Source: Bacteroidia bacterium
GTDB lineage: Bacteria; Bacteroidota; Bacteroidia; M30B66
Assembly (NCBI GenBank): GCA_019695235.1
Contig: JAIBAI010000010.1
Span: 1-64,000 of the forward strand
DNA: 64,000 nt
Direction of reading: 5' to 3'
Every line of letters starts with the position of its first letter. Position 1 is the stretch's first letter. Made by a program: the position numbers and the translations under genes. Shown in pieces: positions 39,201 through 47,913 of this stretch. The notes under the pieces are model-generated. The model was not told the origin of the DNA. It did no database searches and was given only the letters and a program-made list of their open reading frames with translations.

Positions 39201-41840
39201 GATGATAAAGGGTATTATAAACTTGGTAAAATTGCACTGAGCCAACAGCAGGTAAATATCACCGCAGCAAAATCAGTTCCGGGCAAAACCATCATCGCCC
39301 GGACCAAAACAATTGATATCAACCAATCAAAAACTTTGGATTTTCACCTGCCCGTTTTTGACAAAATGAGCATTACTGAAATTTATGGGTTGCCTGTTAT
39401 TGTTGATACCCTCAAAGATGAAGGAGCAACCGCCATAATTTCAGGTAGATTTATAAGTTTACCCGACAATAAAAATTTTACGGTCAATAGTGAGAACTTC
39501 ATGATGGAGTTCGAAAACATTACCATGCAAAAATTAAGCAAAACTACCCCCGAAGGCGTCCCATTGACAAAACCGCAAAAAGGGGAGGTTCCAACGCTTT
39601 CAACTTCTATTCCGGTCAAAATTCATAGTCAGTTTTACGGAACACAGACCCCGCAAACAGAGCATTTTTCGGTAAAAAACGGCCCCAATGACCAGGGGTT
39701 TATTGAAGGGTACGTTCAAGTTGAAAGTTCTTCTTTTCAATTTTCCGGTGCTGTCTTGTCTTTTCAAAAGGAAAGCCCATTCCTGTGTGAATCAAAGTTG
39801 AACAAAGTCGTTATCAAAACCTTCTGTGCTGATGAATACCCATTGCAAACCTTTAATGTATCTGATAAAAAAGGAGAATTTCTCGATTTCTCAGTCATGG
39901 GTTTCAATGCGAGTGCTTCACCTGAAAAATCATTTTTAGATGGTGCAACAATATCACTAATGACCACATTGCACTTGACGGCTGTTCCCTTGATGATTCC
40001 TCAGAAAATGGATTTTTCATTAGGTAATTTGCTTTTGCATAAAGATGGGTTTGAACCATTAAGTGGTACTGATTTACCGGCATTTACTCTTGAAAAATGG
40101 AAGGTTAAAGGAAAACATTGGGCCTTTTCAAAGGCCAATCAAAAGCTCCTTGTTAATAGCGGTGAATTGATTACCGGCCTGGCAAATATACCTTTCAAAA
40201 CAATGGGTATTACGCCTTCAGCTATCGAAATCAACGGAATCGAGGTGGGGAACCTCTCTCTTGCCGGAGTTACACCTTTGGAAATTCTAAGTACAAACAC
40301 CTCTTTCCTGTATGACCCCGTTTCTGGTGCCGACATGAAACCACACTGGCGCCTGGCCGTAATTGGTACCGGTGGTTTACCTGCTGCCCGCATTCAGAAT
40401 TTACCAGGTATGCAGACAGGCGAGTCTATCAAATTTCAGGTATTTGAAGCCTTAAGTAACAATGAAAATCAGGTAAGCTGTGGTAACCAGAATCAGCAAG
40501 TGGCATTTTATAAAGTTTACAAGATGACACCAACATCGCTGAATAATTATGAAAATTATTTTCAGCTATCGGGAACAGTTGACCTTGGAATACCGCGGGT
40601 AAACAATAATTTTACAGGGATACTTCAGTTTTCAAAACAGGCCGGGCAGGTTGTGATGGAGGTGAAAAACTTACCTGTAAATTTTGAAGCACCGGGGAAG
40701 GTGCATTTTTACAACCTTTCTCAGGCTGGCACACAAAAACTTGACCCTTCAGGTTTTGAGGTAAAAGGGCAAATAAAAGATGATGAAGGAGTAATGCTTT
40801 ATACCACGCTTTACCGGAAGCCTGATGATATATATATCAAAGTTGAACCTTACAATCAAATTCTCCCAATTGGTGGTGGTGATATTTCTCTCAAAGATGT
40901 TAAGGGTGGCATGAAAGTGCAAAACAATGATTGGGGCTTATTCAGTTTCGATGGGGTAATGGCAGGCGCTAAAGGCATTGACGGACAGCAACGTCTGGCG
41001 TTTACCATATTTGGTGATATTAAAGCAGATGCACAATCGGTTTCCTTAAAAAACATCACAACTCCATTTGGAAATATGGCTATCACCTACGATTTCAAAA
41101 ATGGCAGAATGATTGGTGATTTGAATATCAATCAGAACCTCGGTGGAATTGGTGTGATGGCCACAGCCAATTTATTGGTTGATGCAGATGGCTATTATAT
41201 TATGGCAGGCGGGCAGGCCACACCTCCCGGCATTGGCCTGATTCAGGCCGGAATGATTTTTGGAAACTATCCGACTTTGGAGGGAAATATTAAAAACACG
41301 CTGATGCAATATGCATATAACAAAAACATCCCTGCTACATTTTCAAATGGCATTTCAGGTTTTTTCATCACGGGTACCAAGACTTTCCCGATTGATATCC
41401 CCGATTTAGATGTAGATCTGGGGGTAGTATCCGTTGCATTTGGAGCAGACCTTGGTGCCGATGCACGCATCTGGATGAACTTTGCAAACCCTGGAACAAA
41501 CTTCGGGATTGGTGCAATGGCCTTTGCACACGCCTATTTTAGTTGCGCCTCAATTGTTTGCACTGAATTTAATGCCGATGCCCGTGCCGAACTCGGGTCT
41601 CAAGGCGACTATCAAACCTCATCAGGTACGTTTTCTTTGCAAGGTTGTGGAAGTATCACTGTCTCAGCCTCTGGCTCTCAATGTACGGGGGCAATGGGAG
41701 CATGTGTATCGCCTTGTGTTGACCTGGGTTTTAGTAAATCAATCAAGGTTGACCTTTTGCTTAATTCTCAAGGAGATGCTTCAATAAATCTTGGTCTGGG
41801 AAATTGTAGCGGTCAGCCACCATTAACAGGAGGATGGTAA
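36249..41840 (+). CDS. Giant secreted protein with TANFOR-like N-terminus and repeated regulatory-like domains
   Basis: This protein has 1863 residues; the signal peptide ends at SSSNAQ (about 24). Residues 25-277 resemble, from memory, the TANFOR-type region of large Bacteroidota proteins: LRISIKGDNGIVIRT, then LTPNETVILTEPEL, LPPGNYHLCVRLMD and FTWTPSPG. About five carboxypeptidase-regulatory-like (peptidase-associated) domains follow, for example VFGRVTNTQGKPLANV (about 660-675), VAGYVVDEDGMPVAS and ISGTVTFGTDHKVLPDAS (about 952). The remaining 800 residues are beta-rich; the end is Gly- and Cys-rich (SLQGCGSITV, TGAMGACVSPCVDLGFS) with final PLTGGW. No T9SS sorting domain is visible. No enzyme motif is seen. 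It overlaps the barrel gene by 17 bases and is one base from the next gene. Confidence 0.85.
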   Translation: MLLHSKILIVFITCGLWLSSSNAQTLNLVNTVVSPPSPAFLYEFPSKTQVIIQSVTSQDMSLRISIKGDNGIVIRTKSSFNPFNIVLTPNETVILTEPELQDYFLPQNLVFTGISEQQINEKGLPPGNYHLCVRLMDADGSFASGDDPMGCSNQFPILSSDPPFLTNPVCGYKVNLLVSPGINFTWTPSPGAKPFTSYTLRIVEFPDSNMNPNTVMYAATTPYFFEKEIQGYTYFYTPADPPLQNGKNYAWIVTAKDVEGGTWFKKNGQSEVCWFSIKNEASGISPDLSVLVKAPPPGKTIQRMPYSTVTGNLRYLFNSPEQTQTTYTSTTFENNSYSTGGVGAFYPAGLPNAWSGQAKPSYAYNQGIGNTGSKPLANMKISLVKKYVIKSGYFYSNQVSDYILEDKGHLQQSNFEEAYPNSGQVMATTTTDEDGNFSFLFLNHDSIGFFKENVSFGAHKENTTYFGGTVYSTYKIIVESPYYCSPENDIIVQPYEHKAVGDVVSLVRDYRLKITTKSAISSEQQIGGSGNALNDVEVSIIRVKPQKNTPPDEGQNLHKTHPVVAGTVISQGKTGQDGSVTFNRLVRHQQPVFPDRYKVYCKSNKLKGNYNYHSFEGFFAPVYKGDMPDFPYTGYNKNTIWNSQYVSEQKSFEISMWPDKPRVFGRVTNTQGKPLANVKCVIISKYTNPANFKPEKFFKVVYANADGYFEFNDLEVEFTGPASNTTVEGPARTFAIKVPGYRYFEKSLGILVPGQQIDLKTVALEPDGQVAGYVVDEDGMPVASKIIFNDQISTQTKTKIKAFPSFTFYESFQAQVPSGNVTMKVMPNNPEYEILEKTIKVNVSNAAAQDLGALTVLKSRHRIRFWVKEKNSGKAVKGVLVKIKNSDIPPATSNEQGEVLLQFSSPENTFYLEAMPPETIELMPESFSIYNTNSIEPKVYGSLMLQPSVTISGTVTFGTDHKVLPDASVFVEQGNGGTKVLVKTDDKGYYKLGKIALSQQQVNITAAKSVPGKTIIARTKTIDINQSKTLDFHLPVFDKMSITEIYGLPVIVDTLKDEGATAIISGRFISLPDNKNFTVNSENFMMEFENITMQKLSKTTPEGVPLTKPQKGEVPTLSTSIPVKIHSQFYGTQTPQTEHFSVKNGPNDQGFIEGYVQVESSSFQFSGAVLSFQKESPFLCESKLNKVVIKTFCADEYPLQTFNVSDKKGEFLDFSVMGFNASASPEKSFLDGATISLMTTLHLTAVPLMIPQKMDFSLGNLLLHKDGFEPLSGTDLPAFTLEKWKVKGKHWAFSKANQKLLVNSGELITGLANIPFKTMGITPSAIEINGIEVGNLSLAGVTPLEILSTNTSFLYDPVSGADMKPHWRLAVIGTGGLPAARIQNLPGMQTGESIKFQVFEALSNNENQVSCGNQNQQVAFYKVYKMTPTSLNNYENYFQLSGTVDLGIPRVNNNFTGILQFSKQAGQVVMEVKNLPVNFEAPGKVHFYNLSQAGTQKLDPSGFEVKGQIKDDEGVMLYTTLYRKPDDIYIKVEPYNQILPIGGGDISLKDVKGGMKVQNNDWGLFSFDGVMAGAKGIDGQQRLAFTIFGDIKADAQSVSLKNITTPFGNMAITYDFKNGRMIGDLNINQNLGGIGVMATANLLVDADGYYIMAGGQATPPGIGLIQAGMIFGNYPTLEGNIKNTLMQYAYNKNIPATFSNGISGFFITGTKTFPIDIPDLDVDLGVVSVAFGADLGADARIWMNFANPGTNFGIGAMAFAHAYFSCASIVCTEFNADARAELGSQGDYQTSSGTFSLQGCGSITVSASGSQCTGAMGACVSPCVDLGFSKSIKVDLLLNSQGDASINLGLGNCSGQPPLTGGW

Positions 41841-41841
41841 C

Positions 41842-43443
41842 ATGAAAAAAATGAAATTTACAACTACCGCCGCAAACATGCTCTTGTTTCAGCTAATTGT
41901 TACATTGGCACTTTGTTTACCCGTTTTCAGCAGCGTTGTGCCAGCACACAGCATGTTGCCCCCGGAGCCTTTGCACATATTGGCTAACAACAAACTCCCT
42001 GCTCTGGTTTTGGAACAAGTTATTGAGCACTCAAATAACATAACCATAAAATGGAAGGTAAAAGGGGAAGCTTCTGCCTATGGTTTTAGAGTTTATCGTC
42101 GTAATTCACTCAAAGGTGCGTATGAAACTCATCGGGTAAAAGGGGGCTTTACTCAAATTAAAAAAGAATGGTTTCTGGTAGTCAACGATACTGATGTCAC
42201 TCCGCTAGCTATGTATGAATATCAGGCTGTAGCACTTGATAAGTCAGGAAATGAAGGCCAAAGGTCAGCACCGGTAAAAGCACGTGGCCGGGCTGAGGAT
42301 GTGCTTCCTTATTTTACATCCACTCATGGTCATTCAGAAGCTGATGGGGAAGTTGTCATTTCATGGCAATTACAAATGAAAGCAATGGCCAGAAGCATCA
42401 ATATTTACCGGAGTGCTCACTTCGACAAAGATTTTAACCTGGTAGGCAGGGCAGCAGCCGAAGATACAGTGTTCACTGACCAAACGGTGACTCCTAATGA
42501 GAACCAGTATTACCAGCTGGAAGTATTAATGGACGAGGGTTCACGCAAATCACCTGTTATTTCTGTTCTCGGCAAATCAAACCTTAAACCCGAACCGCCC
42601 CAAATTACCTCCATTGTTTCAAAAAACGGGCTGGTTACCCTTCAATGGACTCCTCAAGCCGGCCAAATCAATGGTTATTACATTTATTCTCTTCCGTCAA
42701 TTGGCGCAGAACCTTTGCAAGTGAGTCACATGATTGCTCCCGATAGCAGCATATTTACACATAAAGCTACCACCAACGGGAATCAATATGCAGTGTATTA
42801 CACTATGAAAACCGTTGGGGCCGACTACGCACTCAGCGATGCAGCCCTTCCGGTAGAAGTAATGTTAAACGGTTTGAGTAAAATAGAAGCCCCGGCACAT
42901 TTTGAAGCCAATGCCACGAACGAAAAGATTATCCTCACATGGGACGAGCAATTTTCAGCAAATGATAACATTGCCGGCTATACTTTATTCCGCAAATCGA
43001 AGGGTCAGGGTTTTAGCCAATTAATGATGGATTCATTAGACCCCCGGCGAAGCATATTTGAAGATATCTTACCTACAACAGCAATTGAGTACACCTATCG
43101 CATTGTTGTGCGCGACTATTTTGGCGCCAGTGCATTTGCAGAAACCACAATCATCACACCCGGAATTAACATAATACCACCCGAAAAAGTCATCCTTTCT
43201 CAAATGGGATCTGGTATTCTATTATCCTGGGGAAGTACGCTCCAGCCAATACAAAACGTAGTTATTTACGGGTACCCTTCAGGTCAGAAACCAGCGAAAT
43301 TACAGGAGTTAGAAGCAAATGAAACAAGCTGGTTCCATGCGCAACCATCAAAAGGCAGGGTTTGGAATTATTTCATTTGTTACAAGGATAAAAACGGAAA
43401 AGAATCAGCTCCTTCACCAGTACGCTTCATTAAAACGAAATAA
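41842..43443 (+). CDS. Secreted protein of tandem fibronectin type III-like domains
   Basis: This protein has 533 residues. A hydrophobic N-terminal segment (about 10-32) is a likely signal peptide. Five Fn3-like modules follow at roughly 45-150, 155-250, 252-345, 348-445 and 448-533. Typical strands are ITIKWKVKGEASAYGFRVYR, VVISWQLQ, VTLQWTPQAGQINGYYIY, IILTWDEQ and ILLSWGS. No sorting domain or catalytic motif is present. The start codon lies one base after the stop of the giant protein, so the two are translationally coupled. It is probably a partner or accessory of the giant protein on the surface (inference). Confidence 0.85.
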   Translation: MKKMKFTTTAANMLLFQLIVTLALCLPVFSSVVPAHSMLPPEPLHILANNKLPALVLEQVIEHSNNITIKWKVKGEASAYGFRVYRRNSLKGAYETHRVKGGFTQIKKEWFLVVNDTDVTPLAMYEYQAVALDKSGNEGQRSAPVKARGRAEDVLPYFTSTHGHSEADGEVVISWQLQMKAMARSINIYRSAHFDKDFNLVGRAAAEDTVFTDQTVTPNENQYYQLEVLMDEGSRKSPVISVLGKSNLKPEPPQITSIVSKNGLVTLQWTPQAGQINGYYIYSLPSIGAEPLQVSHMIAPDSSIFTHKATTNGNQYAVYYTMKTVGADYALSDAALPVEVMLNGLSKIEAPAHFEANATNEKIILTWDEQFSANDNIAGYTLFRKSKGQGFSQLMMDSLDPRRSIFEDILPTTAIEYTYRIVVRDYFGASAFAETTIITPGINIIPPEKVILSQMGSGILLSWGSTLQPIQNVVIYGYPSGQKPAKLQELEANETSWFHAQPSKGRVWNYFICYKDKNGKESAPSPVRFIKTK

Positions 43444-43561
43444 GCGAAGCGCTGCTCAGCAGCTGTGAATAAGCCCGTACTCTCAGAAATCGCTGCGAAA
43501 TATCAGGCTGTTCAATTAAAAATCTTGAATTTCAATATATATTTAGCCCCATAATTTTCTT

Positions 43562-45082
43562 ATGTCGCTGATTAACTCTTTCATATCATGGGTAATGAAA
43601 AAGAGAATGTACCAGATAGGTCTCTTTATCAAATACCCTATGGAAGTGCAAATGGAATGGTTTAAAAAACTCATCAACCAGGCACAGGGTACAGAGTTTG
43701 GAAAGCAATACGGCTTTGCAGACCTGAAAAACTATCAGGCTTTTGCCGACAGAGTTCCTGTACACGATTACGAAGCATTAAAACCATACATAGACCGCAT
43801 GGTGGCCGGTGAGCAAAACATCCTCTGGCCCACTGAGTTGCGCTGGTTTGCAAAGTCATCCGGCACCACCTCAAGTAAAAGTAAATTTATTCCGCTTAGC
43901 CAGGAGGCTATGGAAGATTGCCATTTCAAAGGTGGAAAGGACATGCTGGCTATCTATTGCAACAATTATCCAGAAACCAAAATATTTACAGGCAAAGGGC
44001 TCACCTTAGGTGGCTCTCACAGCCTTAGCGGCCATTCAGACAATACCTCTGTGGGCGACCTGAGTGCAATCATCATGGAAAACCTGCCGGTTTGGGTTGA
44101 AATGATGCGTACCCCTGACCTGCCGGTTGCCCTGATGAACGAATGGGAAGCTAAACTCGACCGTATCGCCCACCAAACAATGGAGGAAGATGTTACCAAC
44201 CTTGCCGGTGTGCCTTCCTGGATGCTGATACTCCTTCAACGTGTTATGGAACTTCGCCAAACTGAAAACCTCCTTGATGTTTGGCCAAACCTTGAATTGT
44301 TTATGCACGGCGGCGTGAGCTTTAGTCCGTACCGTGAACAATACCGCCACATCATACCTTCTGACAAAATGCATTATTTAGAAACCTATAATGCATCTGA
44401 AGGTTTTTTTGGCATCCAGGACCAAACCGATACTGACGATATGCTGCTGATGCTTGATTATGGCATTTTTTATGAATTTATTCCGGCTGAAAAGGAAAAA
44501 GAACCACACCCTCCGGTGCTTCCACTGTCTGATGTAGAAATAGGAAAGAACTATGCAATGCTCATCACCACCAACAGCGGTTTATGGCGGTATAAGATTG
44601 GTGATTTGGTGAATTTCTCTTCCGTGTCGCCCTACCGTATTCGTATTACCGGGCGTACAAAAAGTTATATCAACACTTTTGGTGAGGAACTCATAGTAGA
44701 CAATGCCGACAGAGCTCTGGCTATCGCCTGTGAGAAAACGGGGGCTATCATCAACGAATACACCGCCGGCCCCATATACATGGATGTACATTCAAACGGA
44801 GCTCATGAATGGCTGATTGAATTTGAAAAAGAGCCGGAAAACCTTGGGTATTTCACCGAGGTGCTTGACAACGCCCTCAAATCACTGAACTCAGATTACG
44901 AAGCCAAACGGTATAAAAATATGACCCTGCGTATCCCGGTTATTAGAAAAATGGAGCCCGGTACTTTTTACAATTGGATGAAAGAAAGAGGAAAACTGGG
45001 CGGACAGCACAAGGTACCAAGACTTGCCAATGACCGTAGCTGGCTGGAGGGAATTCTGTCGGTCAATTCGCATGCAGTATAA
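43562..45082 (+). CDS. GH3-family acyl-adenylate-type protein
   Basis: The 506 residues match the GH3 family known from plant auxin conjugation. The ATP-phosphate motif reads SSGTTSSKSKFIP (99-111), motif II ETYNASEG (274-281) and motif III LWRYKIGDLV (341-350, Asp348). All three are intact, so it probably adenylates a carboxylate and may join it to an amine. The substrate in Bacteroidota is not known to me; auxin itself is unlikely. The gene begins 118 bases after the Fn3 gene and is followed after 33 bases by M16 peptidase genes. No signal peptide is present, so it is cytoplasmic. Confidence 0.9.
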   Translation: MSLINSFISWVMKKRMYQIGLFIKYPMEVQMEWFKKLINQAQGTEFGKQYGFADLKNYQAFADRVPVHDYEALKPYIDRMVAGEQNILWPTELRWFAKSSGTTSSKSKFIPLSQEAMEDCHFKGGKDMLAIYCNNYPETKIFTGKGLTLGGSHSLSGHSDNTSVGDLSAIIMENLPVWVEMMRTPDLPVALMNEWEAKLDRIAHQTMEEDVTNLAGVPSWMLILLQRVMELRQTENLLDVWPNLELFMHGGVSFSPYREQYRHIIPSDKMHYLETYNASEGFFGIQDQTDTDDMLLMLDYGIFYEFIPAEKEKEPHPPVLPLSDVEIGKNYAMLITTNSGLWRYKIGDLVNFSSVSPYRIRITGRTKSYINTFGEELIVDNADRALAIACEKTGAIINEYTAGPIYMDVHSNGAHEWLIEFEKEPENLGYFTEVLDNALKSLNSDYEAKRYKNMTLRIPVIRKMEPGTFYNWMKERGKLGGQHKVPRLANDRSWLEGILSVNSHAV

Positions 45083-45094
45083 AAGGTTCTACTC

Positions 45095-45102
45095 TACCTT
45101 TG
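45095..45102 (+). promoter_or_regulatory. Candidate -7 box before the M16 pair
   Basis: TACCTTTG matches TAnnTTTG, 14 bases before the start codon at 45116. No TTG is visible at the -33 position. Confidence 0.4.
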
Positions 45103-45115
45103 CGCAAAATTTCAG

Positions 45116-46354
45116 ATGATCAATTACCACAGATTCACCCTGACAAACGGACTTCGTGTTCTTGTGCATGAAGACCCCTCTACCCCACTTGCTTGTATAA
45201 ATATTCTCTACGATGTAGGTGCGCGTGACGAAGACCCCAATCGTACCGGGTTTGCGCATTTGTTTGAGCATCTGATGTTTGGTGGCTCTGTAAACATCCC
45301 GAATTACGACGGCCCCTTACAGGAGGTCGGTGGCGAAAACAATGCCTTTACCAATAACGACATTACCAATTATTACCTAACACTTCCGGCAGAAAATATT
45401 GAAACGGGCTTCTGGCTCGAATCTGATCGTATGTTAAGCCTGGCTTTCTCAGAAAAAAGCCTTGAAGTGCAACGAAATGTGGTAATAGAAGAATATAAAC
45501 AGCGCTATCTGAACCAACCTTATGGTGATGAATGGTTACTGCTCCACCCTCTAGCTTATAAAGTGCATCCATACCGCTGGGCAACCATCGGAAAAGAAAT
45601 TGCCCATATTGAAGATGCACGAATGGAGGATGTCAAAGACTTCTTTCGTAGGTATTATCATCCGGCAAATGCCATCATGGTTGTAGCCGGAAATGTTACC
45701 TTGCAACAGGTTCAGGAACTTGCCGAAAAGTGGTTTGCCTCTATTCCATCCGGAGAAAAACAAAAAAGAAATTTGCCGGAAGAGCCTACGCAAAAAGTTG
45801 AACAACGTCAGACTGTTCATCGTGATGTGCCCTCAGATGCCCTTCACATGGTGTTTCACATGCCCGGCAGAAACCATCCTGATTATCATACGATTGACCT
45901 CCTTTCTGATGTATTAGGTAGAGGACAGTCGTCTCGCTTATATCAGAGCATGATAAAAGAAAGTCAGCTTTTCACTGAAATTAACGCTTATGTAACCGGC
46001 AACCTGGAGCCAGGGCTTTTTGCAATTTCCGGAAAAATAAAACAAGGTATAAAAATTGAGGATGCCGAAAAGGCTGTGAGAACAGAACTCAACCGGATCA
46101 TCAACGAACCAGTACCTGAGCATGAGTTGGAAAAAGTTAAAAATAAAGCCGAATCAACACATGTTTTTGGCGAGCTAAATATTCTCAATCGCGCAATGAA
46201 CCTTGCCTTTGGTGAATTACTTGGTGATGCCTCTATGGTGAACAAAGAAATTGAACGCATCCGTGCAGTAAACGTAGCAGAAATTCAACGTTGCGCATCT
46301 GAAATTCTTGCGCCTGAGAACTGCTCTATCCTTTATTATCTAAGCAAATCATGA
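45116..46354 (+). CDS. M16B zinc peptidase, catalytic subunit
   Basis: A 412-residue zinc metallopeptidase of the pitrilysin/MPP type. The inverted zinc motif HLFEH (H48, E51, H52) is complete; the third ligand is expected in VIEEYKQR (about 123-130). No signal peptide is seen, so the protein is cytoplasmic unless exported by another route. The next gene starts within its stop codon (ATGA, 46351-46354) and encodes an M16 homologue without the zinc motif. Paired active and inactive subunits form the degradative chamber in bacterial M16B heterodimers, and that arrangement is likely here. The substrates are probably peptides; this is family-based. Confidence 0.93.
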   Translation: MINYHRFTLTNGLRVLVHEDPSTPLACINILYDVGARDEDPNRTGFAHLFEHLMFGGSVNIPNYDGPLQEVGGENNAFTNNDITNYYLTLPAENIETGFWLESDRMLSLAFSEKSLEVQRNVVIEEYKQRYLNQPYGDEWLLLHPLAYKVHPYRWATIGKEIAHIEDARMEDVKDFFRRYYHPANAIMVVAGNVTLQQVQELAEKWFASIPSGEKQKRNLPEEPTQKVEQRQTVHRDVPSDALHMVFHMPGRNHPDYHTIDLLSDVLGRGQSSRLYQSMIKESQLFTEINAYVTGNLEPGLFAISGKIKQGIKIEDAEKAVRTELNRIINEPVPEHELEKVKNKAESTHVFGELNILNRAMNLAFGELLGDASMVNKEIERIRAVNVAEIQRCASEILAPENCSILYYLSKS

Positions 46355-47637
46355 TTCAAACAGATAGAACACAGGCTCCTGCTGCACACGAAATTGCAAG
46401 CATTCCGATGATTAACCCGGTAAGCCATCTGCTGCCTAACAACCTGCCCGTATATGAGCTTTCAGCTGGCCCGCAGGAAGTGGTTAAAGTGGAATTGGTT
46501 TTTAATGCCGGATCTGCCCACCATTCCAATCCCCTGGTTCCGGCCTTTTCAATAGGTATGCTACAAGAAGGAACCCAAAGAAAAAATGCTGCTGAGATAG
46601 CATCCGGTATTGACGACTTTGGTGCATTTCTTGAAACCAGTCATGATAAAGATTTCTCAAATGTTACGCTCTTTACCCTGAATCGTTACCTGCCGCAAAC
46701 GCTCCCATTAATCCGCGAAATAATCACTGAACCTGTATTCCCCGAAAAAGAATGGGAAATCATGCGTTCAAACCGGCTGGAGAAATTTATCATCAATATG
46801 GGCAAGGTGAGCTATATTGCCGGAAAACGTTTTCAGGAATTGCTCTTTGCCCCAACACCCTATGGGGCGTTTATTGACGAACAGTCATATAAATCAGTTA
46901 CCCGTGATGAACTGGTTGAGTTCTGGAAAAGCCATTATCGTTTAGCAAACAGTACAATCTTTCTTAGCGGTCATGTCGCAGGAGAGGTGCGTGACTGTGT
47001 CAGGGATGTTTTTGGAAAAACGGTGCCATTAAACCCTGAATTTGAACAGCAACTTCCGCCATTACAACCCAAGACACAGGTTGAACGCGAACAATTTATC
47101 TTAAAAGAAGATGCTGTACAATCTGCTATCAGAATCGGTCGCCGCCTTTTCACGAAGACCCACCCTGATTATTTTGGCATGAAGATTCTCAGCACCATTC
47201 TCGGAGGGTATTTTGGTTCAAGACTCATGAGCAATATTCGTGAAGACAAAGGTTATACCTATGGTATCGGCGCTGGCATCGCCAGCTTGAGAAACGACGG
47301 ATATTTTGTCATCAGCACCGAGGTAGGTACGGATGTGTGCAGTAAAGCAATCGCAGAGATTTACAAGGAAATTGAGATTTTGCAAAATCAACCCGTTCCT
47401 GAGGCTGAATTGCATCTTGTGAAAAATTACCTGCTTGGTAACCTGTTAAAAAGCTTCGACGGCCCCATGGAACAAATGGACCGCTTCAAATCGGCCCATC
47501 TTTTTGGCCTTGATCTTTCGTTTTACAACAGTTATACCGATGCAATTAAATCAATCAACTCCGAAACCATCAGAAACCTGGCAAGAACCTGGCTTCAGAA
47601 AGACGACCTGATTGAATTGGTTGTCGGCAAGAAATAG
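46351..47637 (+). CDS. M16B peptidase homologue, non-catalytic subunit
   Basis: These 428 residues have the M16 fold but no HxxEH: the corresponding segment reads AFSIGMLQEGT. The substrate-binding signature of the C-terminal half is kept (GGYFGSRLMSNIREDKGYTYGIGAG), with the Arg and Tyr that bind substrate in M16 partners. It therefore complements the upstream catalytic subunit, as in alpha/beta mitochondrial processing peptidase and bacterial heterodimers. Four bases of overlap with the upstream gene couple their synthesis. Confidence 0.92.
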   Translation: MIQTDRTQAPAAHEIASIPMINPVSHLLPNNLPVYELSAGPQEVVKVELVFNAGSAHHSNPLVPAFSIGMLQEGTQRKNAAEIASGIDDFGAFLETSHDKDFSNVTLFTLNRYLPQTLPLIREIITEPVFPEKEWEIMRSNRLEKFIINMGKVSYIAGKRFQELLFAPTPYGAFIDEQSYKSVTRDELVEFWKSHYRLANSTIFLSGHVAGEVRDCVRDVFGKTVPLNPEFEQQLPPLQPKTQVEREQFILKEDAVQSAIRIGRRLFTKTHPDYFGMKILSTILGGYFGSRLMSNIREDKGYTYGIGAGIASLRNDGYFVISTEVGTDVCSKAIAEIYKEIEILQNQPVPEAELHLVKNYLLGNLLKSFDGPMEQMDRFKSAHLFGLDLSFYNSYTDAIKSINSETIRNLARTWLQKDDLIELVVGKK

Positions 47638-47913
47638 GTTCTTCGAAAATGTATAAACCCTTACCAAAAGCTATGGGGAAAATTGACACTCCTTATAGCT
47701 ATCGGGCTTAACACATTACGGCAAGGTACGCTGGCCCGACTTCTTCAATTGCCGGCAAAACGGTGTCTGATGATATTTATTTTACAGGCATAAGCCAATT
47801 ATCCGAAAAACATTGGCGGATGTTTTAATGGATATTGCTGCAATTAATGACCGGCCAGGATTGCGACCCCATCAAAAACATCAATAGATTAGCCCTGATA
47901 TAAAATATCTCAA
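47638..47913. other. Intergenic region before the decarboxylase pair
   Basis: These 276 bases have no credible gene. I see no strong hairpin or promoter pair. The base composition shifts from GC-richer to AT-richer across it, at the boundary to the next two genes. Confidence 0.45.

Noticed and set aside
43444-43480. Palindrome GCTGCTCAGCAGC after the Fn3 gene as terminator
   Set aside because: The stem is short and no T run follows, so it is not a convincing terminator.
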